From contig JAGZIY010000016.1 in assembly GCA_018365995.1 (NCBI GenBank), positions 1 to 64,000 on the forward strand: a stretch of 64,000 nt of DNA. Reading direction: 5' to 3'. The notes under the pieces were generated by a model. It was not told where the DNA came from, made no database searches, and worked only from the letters and a program-made list of their open reading frames with translations. Both the position numbers and the translations under genes were made by a program. Position 1 is the stretch's first letter. Each line of letters starts with the position of its first letter. Below are positions 24,355 to 33,455 of the stretch, piece after piece. Source of the stretch: Butyricicoccus pullicaecorum (GTDB lineage Bacteria > Bacillota > Clostridia > Oscillospirales > Butyricicoccaceae).

Positions 24355-25521
24355 TTATGATTCGATCCGGCGCACGCGAATCATACCCGTTACGCCACGA
24401 ATTGCCTCCAGCACAGCCTCTGTCGGCACCTCATTGACATCTACGATCGTGTACGCATACTCCCCACGTGAGCGGTTCCCCATATTTTCAATATTCATTC
24501 CCTGCGCAGAAAGCGTTGCTGTGATTTGTGCAATCATATTCGGCACATTTCTATGAATGAGACTCAAGCGATGTCCGCCCTCATACGGAACCTTGAGATT
24601 TGGAAAATTAACAGAATTGCGAATGGTTCCCATTTCTAAAAACTCTCTGATTTCCTTTGCCGCCATTTTGGCACAGTTATCCTCACTTTCCGGAGTTGAT
24701 GCACCAAGATGCGGCATAACGACTGCATTCTTTTGCGCCAGCATGATTTCTGACGCAAAATCGGATACATATCGTGCAACCTTTCCAGACTCCAGAGCGT
24801 CTGCCATTGCCTCTTCATCTACCAACTCTCCACGAGCAATATTGATGATACGTACACCATCCTTCATCTTTGCGATGGACTCCGCACAAATCATATGCTT
24901 GGTATCCGGTGTGAATGGTACATGCAGCGTAATATAATCACAGCCTGCAAAAATCTCATTGACATCTGTAATATGCTTCACCGCACGGGACAGCTTCAAT
25001 GCGCCGTCAACCGAAAGATACGGATCATACCCCCATACTTCCATATCCAGTGCCACAGCCGCATTTGCAACCTGCACACCAATTGCGCCAAGACCAATAA
25101 CGCCCAAACGCTTTCCTAAAATCTCTGGTCCTGCAAATTTGGACTTTCCCTTTTCTGCCGCCGGTCCGATATCAGGAGTGCCTGCAAGCGCCTTTGTCCA
25201 CTCGATTCCCCCTGCAATATCACGAGACGCCATCATCAGGCTGCAAATCACCAGTTCTTTCACCGCATTTGCGTTAGCGCCTGGTGTATTGAATACCACA
25301 ATGCCTTCCTCTGCGCAGCGCTCCAGCGGAATATTGTTGACACCTGCACCCGCTCGCGCAATACATTTAAGGTTTTTAGGAAACTGTGTCTCATGCAGCT
25401 TTGCCGAACGCACCAGCACTGCATCATAGTTCTCACAATCTTCGCTGTATGTATACTTTTGCGGATCAAGACATTCAAGACCCACCTTAGAAATTTTATT
25501 AAAAAGCTTTACCTCGTACAT
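24355..25521 (-). CDS. serA: D-3-phosphoglycerate dehydrogenase
   Basis: This is the first enzyme of phosphorylated serine synthesis, oxidising 3-phosphoglycerate with NAD. It has 388 residues: a catalytic domain split around a Rossmann fold (GKRLGVIGLGAIGVQVANAA, about 143-162), the catalytic Arg in INIARGELVDEEA, Glu near DFASE and His in VMPHLGASTPESEDN, and a C-terminal ACT domain (HRNVPNMIAQITATLSAQGMNI) for serine feedback. The start ATG 25521 follows a GGGGGG-rich site; earlier ATGs fall inside serC. It is co-transcribed 13 nt after serC. Confidence 0.95.
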   Translation of the reverse strand: MYEVKLFNKISKVGLECLDPQKYTYSEDCENYDAVLVRSAKLHETQFPKNLKCIARAGAGVNNIPLERCAEEGIVVFNTPGANANAVKELVICSLMMASRDIAGGIEWTKALAGTPDIGPAAEKGKSKFAGPEILGKRLGVIGLGAIGVQVANAAVALDMEVWGYDPYLSVDGALKLSRAVKHITDVNEIFAGCDYITLHVPFTPDTKHMICAESIAKMKDGVRIINIARGELVDEEAMADALESGKVARYVSDFASEIMLAQKNAVVMPHLGASTPESEDNCAKMAAKEIREFLEMGTIRNSVNFPNLKVPYEGGHRLSLIHRNVPNMIAQITATLSAQGMNIENMGNRSRGEYAYTIVDVNEVPTEAVLEAIRGVTGMIRVRRIES

Positions 25522-25534
25522 GACAGTTCCCCCC

Positions 25535-26623
25535 TCAGCCATTTTCTCTCGCAAACTTCTGCATAAAGTCTACCAATGTCTCAACACCCTCATATGGCAT
25601 TGCATTGTAGATGGATGCACGCATGCCGCCAACCAGACGATGCCCCTTGAGATTTGACATGCCATGCGCTGCCGATTCTTTCACAAACCTTGCGTCGAGT
25701 TCTTCGTTTCCTGTGCGGAAGGTCACATTCATAAGCGAGCGGGAATCTGCGCGGGCAGCCGGCTGATAAAAAGACTGGCTGTCCAGATAATCATAGAGCA
25801 GCTTCGCCTTCTTTTCGTTACGCTTTTGCATTTCGGCAAGTCCACCGACCTCCTGCTCAATCCATTCGAGAACAAGCCCCAGCATATAGATCGCATAGGT
25901 TGGCGGGGTATTGTACATACTTTCCTTATCTGCCATAAGCTTCCAGTCGAGCATTACGGGCATCTTATCCTTTGGATAAAAGCCCAACAAATCCTCGCGC
26001 ACAATCACAACAGTCAGTCCTGCCGGACCCATGTTCTTCTGTGCGCCTGCCATAATAACACCATACTGGGAAACATCAATCGGCTTTGACAAAATATGAG
26101 AGGACATATCGGCAACTACCGGAACCCCATTGGTCTGAGGACAGTATTTCCACTCGGTACCAAAAATGGTATTATTGGAACAGTGGTAGAAAAAGTCTGC
26201 ATCAGGGGACAGATCCAGCTCCTCCTGACTTGGGATATAGGAAAAGTTCTCTGCCTCTGAAGATGCCGCGACATGGATATTACCAAACTTTTTGGCCTCC
26301 TTGTACGCATTCATCGCAAAGTTTCCGGTCAGCGCATAGTCGGCGTTACCGGTACGCATCAAATTGAGCGGAATCGCGGAGAACTGCATGGTTGCACCAC
26401 CCTGCAAGAAAAGCACCTTATAGTTTTCAGGAATACCCATCACGCGACGCAGAGAGGCTTCCGTAGACTTGATAATAGAGTCATACACCTTAGATCGGTG
26501 ACTCATCTCCATAACTGACATGCCTGAACCATTATAGTTCAGCATCTCAGCAGCGGCACGCTCCAATACCGGAACGGGCAGCATCGAAGGACCTGCGGAA
26601 AAGTTGAAGATTCTTTCTGTCAT
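25535..26623 (-). CDS. serC: Phosphoserine aminotransferase
   Basis: This PLP enzyme makes 3-phosphoserine from 3-phosphohydroxypyruvate and glutamate, feeding the product of serA. It has 362 residues (typical). Landmarks are NFSAGPSMLPVPVLERA at the N-terminus, LFLQGGATMQFSAIPLNL, the PLP-lysine region GVIMAGAQKNMGPAGLTVVI and the C-terminal KGHRLVGGMRASIYNAMP. Start ATG 26623 (MTERIF) matches the family start; a site AGGCAGG lies about 10 nt upstream. It is the first gene of the serCA operon and has its own near-consensus promoter. Confidence 0.95.
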   Translation of the reverse strand: MTERIFNFSAGPSMLPVPVLERAAAEMLNYNGSGMSVMEMSHRSKVYDSIIKSTEASLRRVMGIPENYKVLFLQGGATMQFSAIPLNLMRTGNADYALTGNFAMNAYKEAKKFGNIHVAASSEAENFSYIPSQEELDLSPDADFFYHCSNNTIFGTEWKYCPQTNGVPVVADMSSHILSKPIDVSQYGVIMAGAQKNMGPAGLTVVIVREDLLGFYPKDKMPVMLDWKLMADKESMYNTPPTYAIYMLGLVLEWIEQEVGGLAEMQKRNEKKAKLLYDYLDSQSFYQPAARADSRSLMNVTFRTGNEELDARFVKESAAHGMSNLKGHRLVGGMRASIYNAMPYEGVETLVDFMQKFARENG

Positions 26624-26731
26624 CGCTTGTGACCTGCCTTTCATTTTTTCAGGTACTACTGTATGCCCTATCACAAAGCAAACAGACAGCACTATCTTAA
26701 CACTTTATAAGTCTAAAGTGTGAATGAAGCT

Positions 26732-26760
26732 ATTATATCTCTCTTATCTGTGATATGCAA
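26732..26760 (-). promoter_or_regulatory. Promoter of serCA
   Basis: On the minus strand TTGCAT (26760-26755), a 17-bp spacer and a perfect TATAAT (26737-26732) are present. A short palindrome CACTTTA/TAAAGTG at 26701-26720 overlaps the start of transcription and could be an operator or a leader stem. A weaker divergent promoter (TATACT at 26787-26792) serves the plus-strand gene. Confidence 0.7.
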
Positions 26761-26822
26761 GTGTTTTCCTCACAATTCTTTTATGCTATACTGTAAAAAA
26801 AACAAACTTTGGAGGGCTATTT

Positions 26823-27638
26823 TTGAACATTCTGGATAGTCTGTGCATGTCACACGGACTTTGCGCATTGGGTGTGTGTAAATACGACACGCTATATCCG
26901 CAAATGAGCGATGCACAGCGCATAGGACTTACACGGCGTATCGACCGTGCACGCAGCGTGCTTGTCACGGTGCTTCCCTACCCCGCAAAACCAACTTCCG
27001 GTAACCTCTCCCTTTATGCACGTGCCAGAGATTATCATATCGTACTGGGAGAAAAACTGGAAGCCGCCGCAGCTACCTTGCGTGCACAATATCCCTGCCA
27101 CACCTTTGCCGTGTTGGTGGATGACTCCCCCTTACCCGAAGTCTATGCCGCCGCCTGCGCAGGGCTTGGCAAAATCGGCACGCACGGTTTGCTGATTCAC
27201 CCTGTGTATGGCAGTTATGTTTTCATCGGCACCATTGTCACGGATTTGGAATTGCCTGAAACCGGAGATACGCCTGCCCCCTGTCTGCAATGCGGCGCTT
27301 GCTTGCGGGCTTGCCCTGTGGATTTGGATAAATCGCGCTGCCTTTCTGCTCTCACCCAACAGGGTGGTGCACTCAGTGCTGAGCAGGAAGCGCTGGTGCG
27401 GGAGCACCCGCTCATCTGGGGCTGTGATACCTGCCAGCTGGTCTGCCCACTCAACCGCAGCATACCGCCAGCAGAGATTCCAGACTTTACACAAAACCGT
27501 ATCTGCTCTCTCAAGCTTTCCGATTTAGAGGGCTTGACGCGCAAGCAGTTTGTCGCCAAATATCCCGACCGTGCCTTTACATGGCGCGGTCCTGCACCAC
27601 TCCGACGTAATCTGACCCTAAAAAAAGAGGAGACCTAA
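26823..27638 (+). CDS. QueG-like 4Fe-4S double-cluster protein (epoxyqueuosine reductase family)
   Basis: This 271-residue protein resembles QueG, the cobalamin-dependent last enzyme of queuosine synthesis. Two ferredoxin-type clusters are marked by CLQCGACLRACPVDLDKSRC and CDTCQLVCPLNR. The N-terminal DUF1730-like region includes YARARDYH and GLGKIGTHGLLIHPVYGSYVFIG. It is about 100 residues shorter than E. coli QueG, mainly through a reduced C-terminus without HEAT repeats, as also seen in clostridial relatives. Start: TTG 26823 lies 10 nt after GGAGGG, and no better start exists. It is followed 1 nt later by the decarboxylase gene. Substrate assignment is moderate. Confidence 0.75.
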   Translation: MNILDSLCMSHGLCALGVCKYDTLYPQMSDAQRIGLTRRIDRARSVLVTVLPYPAKPTSGNLSLYARARDYHIVLGEKLEAAAATLRAQYPCHTFAVLVDDSPLPEVYAAACAGLGKIGTHGLLIHPVYGSYVFIGTIVTDLELPETGDTPAPCLQCGACLRACPVDLDKSRCLSALTQQGGALSAEQEALVREHPLIWGCDTCQLVCPLNRSIPPAEIPDFTQNRICSLKLSDLEGLTRKQFVAKYPDRAFTWRGPAPLRRNLTLKKEET

Positions 27639-27639
27639 T

Positions 27640-28995
27640 ATGTCTGCACCACTTTATGACGCACTCCGCGCACTTTCTCAAAAAAAGACCATTCGTTTCC
27701 ACATGCCCGGGCATAAGGGACAGCCGGTTCTTCCAGACTTTTCCCCCATTTTACCTCTGGACTTTACCGAAATCTACGAAACCGGCAATCTCTACACAGG
27801 AGAAGGTCCCATCCGGCTTGCAGAAGAACAGGCTGCCCACTTTTATCACGCCGCAGACTGCCATTTCCTAACAGGTGGTTCTTCTCAAGGGATTCATGCC
27901 ATGCTGTATGCGGCAGCTGGCTGCGGCAGTTCGATTTTATTTGACCGCAACTGTCACAAGTCGTGTGCCCATGCGGCAGCCATGCTGGATTTGACCCCGA
28001 CTTTTGTATTCCCCTCTATTTTAGAGCCCTATGGGGTTCCCGCGCTGCTTGACCCATCTGCAATCCATGCAGCACTCAAGCAGCACCCCCAAATCAAAAC
28101 CGTTTTGGTCACCTCTCCCAATTACTACGGCATTTGTCAGGATATTCCTGCCATCGCTGACATTTGCCATGCGCATGGCGCAAAGCTGCTCGTCGATGCT
28201 GCACACGGCGCACATTTTCCCGCAGTTGGTTTGAAAAGCCCCATACAGCTGGGTGCCGACCTTGCTGTACTCAGTGCACATAAAACACTCTATGCAATGG
28301 GGCAAGCAGCTATGATCCTGTCAAACGGCACAATTGATTGTGCAAAACTGCGCGAGGGCGCCGCACTATTTGGCACCTCCAGTCCGTCCTACGCGATTTT
28401 GGCAAGCCTTGACCTTGCGCGCAATGCACTTGAGCAGGACGACAGCTACCAAAAAACTGCACAGGCTGTGGATAAACTGAAATCGCATCTGTCACAAACT
28501 CACTTTCTGCCGCTCTCATCAGAAGTTCCCCTCGACCCCTGCCGACTCACCATTTCGACCGCAGGAACCAATCTGTCAGGAGATACATTGTCAGACCTCC
28601 TCTATACACGCTTCGGCATCGCCTGCGAGATGAGTGACCTTCGCAACATCGTGTGCATTGTCACCCCCGCCGACCTGCCGCAAAATCTCGCCTTGCTCGA
28701 ACAAGCACTTTTAGAACTATCCCGAGAAGTACAGCCGACTGCCCAACCAGCACCGCTTGCGCCACTCCCCCACCCCCATCCCATTCTATCCGTCCGCACT
28801 GCCATGCTCGGACCGTGCTATGACCTCCCGCTGTCCGATGTACGTTCCGGTATGGTGTGCGCCCGGCCAGTTACCCCATATCCCCCGGGTGTTCCTGTGC
28901 TCTGGCCCGGAGAAGAAATCACCAAGCAACACATTGTATTTCTTACAAATCAATGTTATAATACCGTTAGCCGTATTTTGCTGTATATGCAGTAA
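27640..28995 (+). CDS. Orn/Lys/Arg decarboxylase family PLP enzyme (YaaO/SpeA-like)
   Basis: This 451-residue fold-type I PLP enzyme has the family-specific start RFHMPGHKGQP, then LTGGSSQGIHAMLYAA, the PLP aspartate in KLLVDAAHGAHFPA, the Schiff-base lysine in LAVLSAHKTLYAMGQAA and the C-terminal decarboxylase domain with VCARPVTPYPPGVPVLWPGE. It may decarboxylate arginine, lysine or ornithine to a polyamine; which one cannot be read from sequence. As in Bacillus yaaO, it sits upstream of darA (yaaQ), holB and ricT (yaaT). Start ATG 27640 follows AGAGGAG and abuts the previous stop. Confidence 0.9.
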   Translation: MSAPLYDALRALSQKKTIRFHMPGHKGQPVLPDFSPILPLDFTEIYETGNLYTGEGPIRLAEEQAAHFYHAADCHFLTGGSSQGIHAMLYAAAGCGSSILFDRNCHKSCAHAAAMLDLTPTFVFPSILEPYGVPALLDPSAIHAALKQHPQIKTVLVTSPNYYGICQDIPAIADICHAHGAKLLVDAAHGAHFPAVGLKSPIQLGADLAVLSAHKTLYAMGQAAMILSNGTIDCAKLREGAALFGTSSPSYAILASLDLARNALEQDDSYQKTAQAVDKLKSHLSQTHFLPLSSEVPLDPCRLTISTAGTNLSGDTLSDLLYTRFGIACEMSDLRNIVCIVTPADLPQNLALLEQALLELSREVQPTAQPAPLAPLPHPHPILSVRTAMLGPCYDLPLSDVRSGMVCARPVTPYPPGVPVLWPGEEITKQHIVFLTNQCYNTVSRILLYMQ

Positions 28996-29025
28996 ATTTT
29001 TCGGCGATAAAAGGAGGGCTTTCTA

Positions 29026-29349
29026 ATGAAAATGCTGCTCGCAATCATCAATTATGATGATGCACATTGCGTCATGGGACATCTGATGGAAGCTGGATTT
29101 CAAATCACCAAGCTTGCCACAACAGGCGGATTCCTGCGTGCCGGCAATGTCACCGTCCTGATTGGTTTGGAGGACTCCCGTGTGGAGGAGGCCATGGGAA
29201 TTATCCGAAAATATTGCAACACCCGCACACAAATGATGCCAACCGCCCCCAATATTGGCATCGGTTTTCAGCCGCCTATGCCCGTTGAGGTCTCTGTCGG
29301 CGGGGCAACTGTATTTGTTCTGAATGTAGAACAATTTGAAAAGCTATGA
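29026..29349 (+). CDS. darA: Cyclic-di-AMP receptor (PII-like)
   Basis: This 107-residue protein is a YaaQ/PstA/DarA family member, a trimeric PII-like fold that binds c-di-AMP. Recognisable parts are MKMLLAIINYDDA, the ligand-binding LATTGGFLRAGNVTVLIGLED and the C-terminal NIGIGFQPPMPVEVSVGGATVFVLNVE. It lacks the T- and B-loops of true PII proteins. It overlaps holB by 4 nt (ATGA) and lies between the decarboxylase gene and holB, as in Bacillus. Start ATG follows AAAGGAGG. Confidence 0.93.
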   Translation: MKMLLAIINYDDAHCVMGHLMEAGFQITKLATTGGFLRAGNVTVLIGLEDSRVEEAMGIIRKYCNTRTQMMPTAPNIGIGFQPPMPVEVSVGGATVFVLNVEQFEKL

Positions 29350-30227
29350 TGCTGGGATTTGACACCATTTCCGGTAATGACGCGCTCAAAGCCAGCCTGC
29401 GGACAGCGCTCAATCGCCGTTTTCCGCAGGCTGTTCTGCTATCTGGTCCACAAGGAAGCAGCGCTCTCGAATTTGCGCAGGCAATTGCTGCGACTCTGCT
29501 CTGTACCAGTTCTGATACCCGCCCCTGCGGTACCTGCCCAGCTTGCTTAAAGCTCGCGCACGGAACCCATCCCGATCTCATCTGTCTCAATGAAGGCGAT
29601 GCTGAAATCAAGGTTGAGCATGCTCGCAATATTCGAGCGGAATCGGCAATCCTTCCCAATGATGGCAGCCGCAAGGTATTTATCCTGCACGGCGCGGATC
29701 ACATGAACGCCAGTGCCCAAAACGCGCTGCTCAAGGTTTTGGAAGAACCCCCGCGCTACACATTCTTTTTACTGACAGCAAGACAGCCCGGGCTGCTCTT
29801 GCCAACCATTCGGTCGCGCTGCACCATTTATCAGCTGGCACCGCATTCCGTCCTTTCTTCGGACGACCCTGCACTTTTAGAACCTGTGCGTGCTTTTATG
29901 GGTGCACTGCAAAAGGGCGATGAATATGCGCTGCTGCTTGCCGCACATAAATTTTCAAAATTGAACAAGACCATCTTTCGGCAGGCTATGGAGCTTCTTG
30001 GCACCGCGCTCCGCGATGCCGCACTTTGTAAACTCCACACAGCCCCCCTGCTTCCGTCACTGTATACGGAATCCTGTGCGTGTTGTCTGCCGGTGCAAAA
30101 GCTGCTTGCAGCCTACGACCTTGTGTCTAAGATTTCGTGCCGCGCAGAGGGAAATGCCAGTATTCCGCTGCAATGTGCCGTTCTCGCCGCAGATACCTAT
30201 CGGATCTGCTGTCTCCCGCGTGACTGA
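29346..30227 (+). CDS. holB: DNA polymerase III delta-prime subunit
   Basis: This 293-residue clamp-loader subunit of the replicative polymerase has the delta-prime hallmarks: AVLLSGPQGSSALEFAQ in place of a working Walker A, a zinc module CGTCPACLKLAHGTHPD, the HGADHMNASAQNALLKVLEEPP block and the SRC motif (TIRSRCTIY). The C-terminal collar domain is short compared with Bacillus (329 residues). Translation starts inside the darA stop (ATGA overlap). The neighbour ricT follows after 44 nt. Confidence 0.92.
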   Translation: MMLGFDTISGNDALKASLRTALNRRFPQAVLLSGPQGSSALEFAQAIAATLLCTSSDTRPCGTCPACLKLAHGTHPDLICLNEGDAEIKVEHARNIRAESAILPNDGSRKVFILHGADHMNASAQNALLKVLEEPPRYTFFLLTARQPGLLLPTIRSRCTIYQLAPHSVLSSDDPALLEPVRAFMGALQKGDEYALLLAAHKFSKLNKTIFRQAMELLGTALRDAALCKLHTAPLLPSLYTESCACCLPVQKLLAAYDLVSKISCRAEGNASIPLQCAVLAADTYRICCLPRD

Positions 30228-30271
30228 TCCATCAACACGCGGCTAAACTAAAATGGAGGAACCACTTTTTT

Positions 30272-31387
30272 ATGATCGTTATTGGTGTCCGATTCAAACG
30301 AGTCGGCAAAGTATATTATTTTGACCCATGCGGTTTGACCGTAAATCCGGGCCAACATGTCATTGTGGAGACTGCACGCGGCATCGAATGTGGTGCGTGT
30401 GCGATGGGCAATACCGATGTTCCGGAATCCGATGTTGTCTCTCCACTCAAAAAAATCATTCGCATTGCAACAGAGGATGATCTGGAAATTATGCGCAGCA
30501 ACGAACAGCAGGCGCACGAAGCTTATCAGATTGCACGCCGCAAAATCGAGGAACATGAGCTCGATATGCGTCTTGTTGCCGTAGAATGTACCTTTGATCT
30601 CAATAAAATCCTGTTCTATTTTACAGCGGACGGTCGTGTAGACTTCCGCAACCTTGTCAAAGATCTTGCTGCTATTTTCCGCACCCGCATCGAACTTCGT
30701 CAAATCGGTGTGCGTGATGAAGCCAAAATGATTGGCGGACTGGGCATTTGTGGACGCGAGCTATGCTGTTCCTCTTATCTTGACGATTTTCAGCCGGTAT
30801 CCATCAATATGGCAAAGGAACAAAACCTTTCGCTCAATCCTACAAAGATTTCTGGTACCTGTGGTCGTCTGATGTGCTGTCTCAAATATGAACATGAGGT
30901 ATATACCGAGCTGCAAAAGGTCACACCAAAGACCGATAGTCTGGTAGAGACCCCCGAGGGACGCGGCACAGTATTATCGACCCAAATGCTGCGCGGTACC
31001 TGCAAGGTACAGCTGGAGGACGCGCCAGACGAACCAAAGACCTTTTCCTGCACAGATTGTCATATGATTCGTTCCGGACGCGCCAAGAAAGGCTGCGGCG
31101 GCTGCCAATCGAAACCAATCGAAATCGACCCCATGCAGGAGCAGCCCCCCTCTGCGGTGGCAGAACCGCCAGCTCGACCACGCAATGAAAAACCGCGCCG
31201 TGTCAAGGCTGCACCCCAAAGCAGTGAAGTGAACTCAGACATACCTACACACTCCGAACGCCCACGACTCGTAAAGGCGGCACCAAAGCCCAGCGAAGAA
31301 GGCAGCGAATCCATCGAATCAAAAAAACGCCGTCGCCGCCGTAACCCTTCAAAGCGCCGCCCCTCCTCCAACGAGGAAGATAATTAA
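30272..31387 (+). CDS. ricT: PSP1 domain protein, RicT (YaaT) family
   Basis: This 371-residue protein matches YaaT/RicT, a cytoplasmic protein that in Bacillus joins RicA and RicF in a [4Fe-4S] complex acting with RNase Y in mRNA maturation and in sporulation. The PSP1 core runs from about 1 to 220 with GGLGICGRELCCSSYL and ISGTCGRLMCCLKYEHE, the cysteine clusters of the family. A second CX2C set lies in FSCTDCHMIRSGRAKKGCGGC. The last 110 residues are low-complexity, rich in Pro, Lys, Arg and Ser, with repeats of PRxVKAAPxxSE, and end in KKRRRRRNPSKRR, which may contact RNA. Start follows GGAGG. Confidence 0.93.
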   Translation: MIVIGVRFKRVGKVYYFDPCGLTVNPGQHVIVETARGIECGACAMGNTDVPESDVVSPLKKIIRIATEDDLEIMRSNEQQAHEAYQIARRKIEEHELDMRLVAVECTFDLNKILFYFTADGRVDFRNLVKDLAAIFRTRIELRQIGVRDEAKMIGGLGICGRELCCSSYLDDFQPVSINMAKEQNLSLNPTKISGTCGRLMCCLKYEHEVYTELQKVTPKTDSLVETPEGRGTVLSTQMLRGTCKVQLEDAPDEPKTFSCTDCHMIRSGRAKKGCGGCQSKPIEIDPMQEQPPSAVAEPPARPRNEKPRRVKAAPQSSEVNSDIPTHSERPRLVKAAPKPSEEGSESIESKKRRRRRNPSKRRPSSNEEDN

Positions 31388-31400
31388 ATCGCTTTCTTTT

Positions 31401-31433
31401 GCGACTGTTTATTGCAAACAGTCGCTTTTTTTT
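31401..31433 (+). terminator. Terminator after ricT
   Basis: GCGACTGTTT/AAACAGTCGC with a short loop and eight T residues on the plus strand ends the darA-holB-ricT transcript. Confidence 0.92.
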
Positions 31434-31485
31434 ACAAAATACAATAAAAAATCCGAATCTTCATCCCTCATCTTGTCTTTATGCT

Positions 31486-31513
31486 TTTGATATGCTATAC
31501 TTAGCATATCAAA
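31486..31513. promoter_or_regulatory. Perfect 28-bp operator palindrome upstream of marR
   Basis: TTTGATATGCTA and TAGCATATCAAA are exact inverted repeats separated by TACT. The centre coincides with a TATACT-like -10 box, so a bound dimer would block the promoter. The MarR-type gene starts 29 bp downstream, and autorepression is the simple reading. Confidence 0.75.
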
Positions 31514-31542
31514 TTAACTAACCAAACGGGAGGGAGGAAACC

Positions 31543-31983
31543 ATGTCAGAGCAAGATTCTATCAATGACTTTCTAGTTGATATCTGGACACGGATCAACA
31601 AAATTGAAGAACGCTCCCTCACAGCTGGTCTTGGAGATAAAATTTCAATTACAGAAATCCATATCATTGAAAAAATCGGCGCCAATCAGCCAAGCCGTAT
31701 GTCTGCAATTGCCAAGCTGCTTGGCATTACGCTGGCGACCTTGACGGTTGCATGCGACAAACTGGAAAGCAAAGGCTTTATCCAGCGGATTCGGGACGCT
31801 TCAGACAAGCGCGTTGTCAATATTTCTCTGACACCGCGCGGTGAAACCGTATATGCCTATCACAAAAATTTTCACGACCGCATGATTTCTGCGGCACTCA
31901 GTGACTTATCCGAACAGGAAACTGAACTGCTTGCGAGCAGCCTTAAAAAGCTCAAAAGCTTTTTCGAGGAAGAAGAATTTTAA
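31543..31983 (+). CDS. MarR family transcriptional regulator
   Basis: This 146-residue winged-helix regulator has a dimerisation helix at the N-terminus, then the DNA-binding region MSAIAKLLGITLATLTVACDKLE (recognition helix) and the wing RIRDASDKRVVNISLTPRGE. FabT/MarR-like repressors of lipid or efflux genes share this build. No target gene follows within its transcript, which ends at a terminator 2 nt past the stop codon. The upstream perfect palindrome is the likely binding site. Start ATG 31543 follows GGGAGGGAGG. The ligand is unknown. Confidence 0.9.
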   Translation: MSEQDSINDFLVDIWTRINKIEERSLTAGLGDKISITEIHIIEKIGANQPSRMSAIAKLLGITLATLTVACDKLESKGFIQRIRDASDKRVVNISLTPRGETVYAYHKNFHDRMISAALSDLSEQETELLASSLKKLKSFFEEEEF

Positions 31984-31984
31984 T

Positions 31985-32007
31985 TGCCGCCTATGGGCGG
32001 CTTTTTT
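31985..32007 (+). terminator. Terminator after marR
   Basis: GCCGCC/GGCGGC with a TATG loop and seven T residues ends the monocistronic marR transcript. Confidence 0.9.
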
Positions 32008-32045
32008 TCCACCATGGTACATTTTCCCAAATTAAGAGGTATGCT

Positions 32046-33449
32046 ATGCTCACCTATCACTTGGATCATCATTCCAAAATGCCGCTTTATGAACAGCTTT
32101 ACCGTGCGATCCGGCAGGATATCATGTCTGGTCATTTGTCGGGCGGCGATCGGCTGCCTGCTAAGCGACCCTTGGCAGCGCATCTACACGTCAGTCAAAT
32201 CACAGTCGAAACCGCCTATGGACAACTCACCGCAGAAGGCTATATATATGCCATTCCTCGAAGCGGCTATTTTGTCAAGCAGGTTGATACGCTCCCGCAT
32301 ACGATTTCACGCCAACCTCAGCTGACCTTGTCTCAACCGACTCCACCTGCTTTCACCTTTGATTTTAAGACCAATGTTGTAGATACCGATTGTTTTCCAT
32401 TTTCTACTTGGGCAAAGCTGTCACGCGCAGTCCTGACAGACTATGACCGCACATTGCTTCTGGAACCTGCCTCACAGGGTGTTCCCGCCCTGCGTGAACA
32501 AATCTGTAACTATCTTTATTCCTTTCGCGGTATTTCGGTCGAACCCGATCAAATCATTGTTGGGGCAGGCTCTGAATATCTGGTCACCTTACTCATTCAG
32601 CTTCTTGGGCGCCAGCGCACCTATGCCATTGAGACCCCCGGCTATCCCAAACTCACAAAAATTTTTCAGGCAAATGATTCCAATACCATCCCCATCCCAC
32701 TAGATACAGAGGGTCTGCATTTTGATGCGCTGTGCGCCTCCAACGCCTCTGTTGCCTACCTGACACCCTCCCATCACTTTCCGCTTGGCATTGTGACCTC
32801 CGCAGCGCGGCGCTCTGCTCTGCTGCGCTGGGTAAATGAAACCGAAAACCGTTACCTCATCGAAGACGACTATGACTCCGAGTTTCGCTTTGTGTCACGC
32901 CCCATTCCCGCACTGAAAGAACTCGACCACAATGACAAGGTCATCTATCACAATACATTTGCCAAAAGTCTTTCTCCCTCCTTGCGCATAGGATATCTTG
33001 CATTGCCGCGCAGTTTGCTGCCTGCTTATCATGCACGCTTTGGCAGCTATGCTTCTACTGTACCTGTATTTGAACAATATACGCTGGCGCGCTTTTTGGA
33101 AAATGGAATCTTCGAACGGCATGTAAACCGAATCCGCAATCTATATAAAGCGCGGCTGGACACTCTGCTCCACGCACTGGCACAATCTGCATTATCAGGG
33201 TATTATCACATTTCCGGCGCGGAAGCGGGACTGCATTTGCTCTTACACATGGAAAACGGAATGACCGAAGATGAACTTGTCACCTCCGCGGCTGCAAATG
33301 GTGTTCGCGTTTATGGATTGTCCCGCTACTATATCGGCTCGGTTTCTGCCTGCCCACCTGCAACAGTCATTTTAGGATACGCTGGTATTCCCTCTGCGCA
33401 GATAAGTTCTGCGGTTTCCGCTCTGGAGCGTGCATGGAAGAAACGATAA
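32046..33449 (+). CDS. MocR/PdxR family regulator (GntR HTH fused to aminotransferase domain)
   Basis: This 467-residue regulator has an N-terminal GntR winged helix (MPLYEQLYRAIRQDIMSGHL, then LAAHLHVSQITVETAYGQL) joined to a fold-type I aminotransferase domain. PLP-site landmarks are IIVGAGSEYL, LIEDDYDSEFRF and the lysine in HNTFAKSLSPSLRIGYLALP. Relatives sense PLP and regulate vitamin B6, GABA or taurine genes; no such gene is adjacent, so the target is unknown. It is preceded by AAGAGG and followed by its own terminator. Confidence 0.92.
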   Translation: MLTYHLDHHSKMPLYEQLYRAIRQDIMSGHLSGGDRLPAKRPLAAHLHVSQITVETAYGQLTAEGYIYAIPRSGYFVKQVDTLPHTISRQPQLTLSQPTPPAFTFDFKTNVVDTDCFPFSTWAKLSRAVLTDYDRTLLLEPASQGVPALREQICNYLYSFRGISVEPDQIIVGAGSEYLVTLLIQLLGRQRTYAIETPGYPKLTKIFQANDSNTIPIPLDTEGLHFDALCASNASVAYLTPSHHFPLGIVTSAARRSALLRWVNETENRYLIEDDYDSEFRFVSRPIPALKELDHNDKVIYHNTFAKSLSPSLRIGYLALPRSLLPAYHARFGSYASTVPVFEQYTLARFLENGIFERHVNRIRNLYKARLDTLLHALAQSALSGYYHISGAEAGLHLLLHMENGMTEDELVTSAAANGVRVYGLSRYYIGSVSACPPATVILGYAGIPSAQISSAVSALERAWKKR

Positions 33450-33455
33450 AAAACA

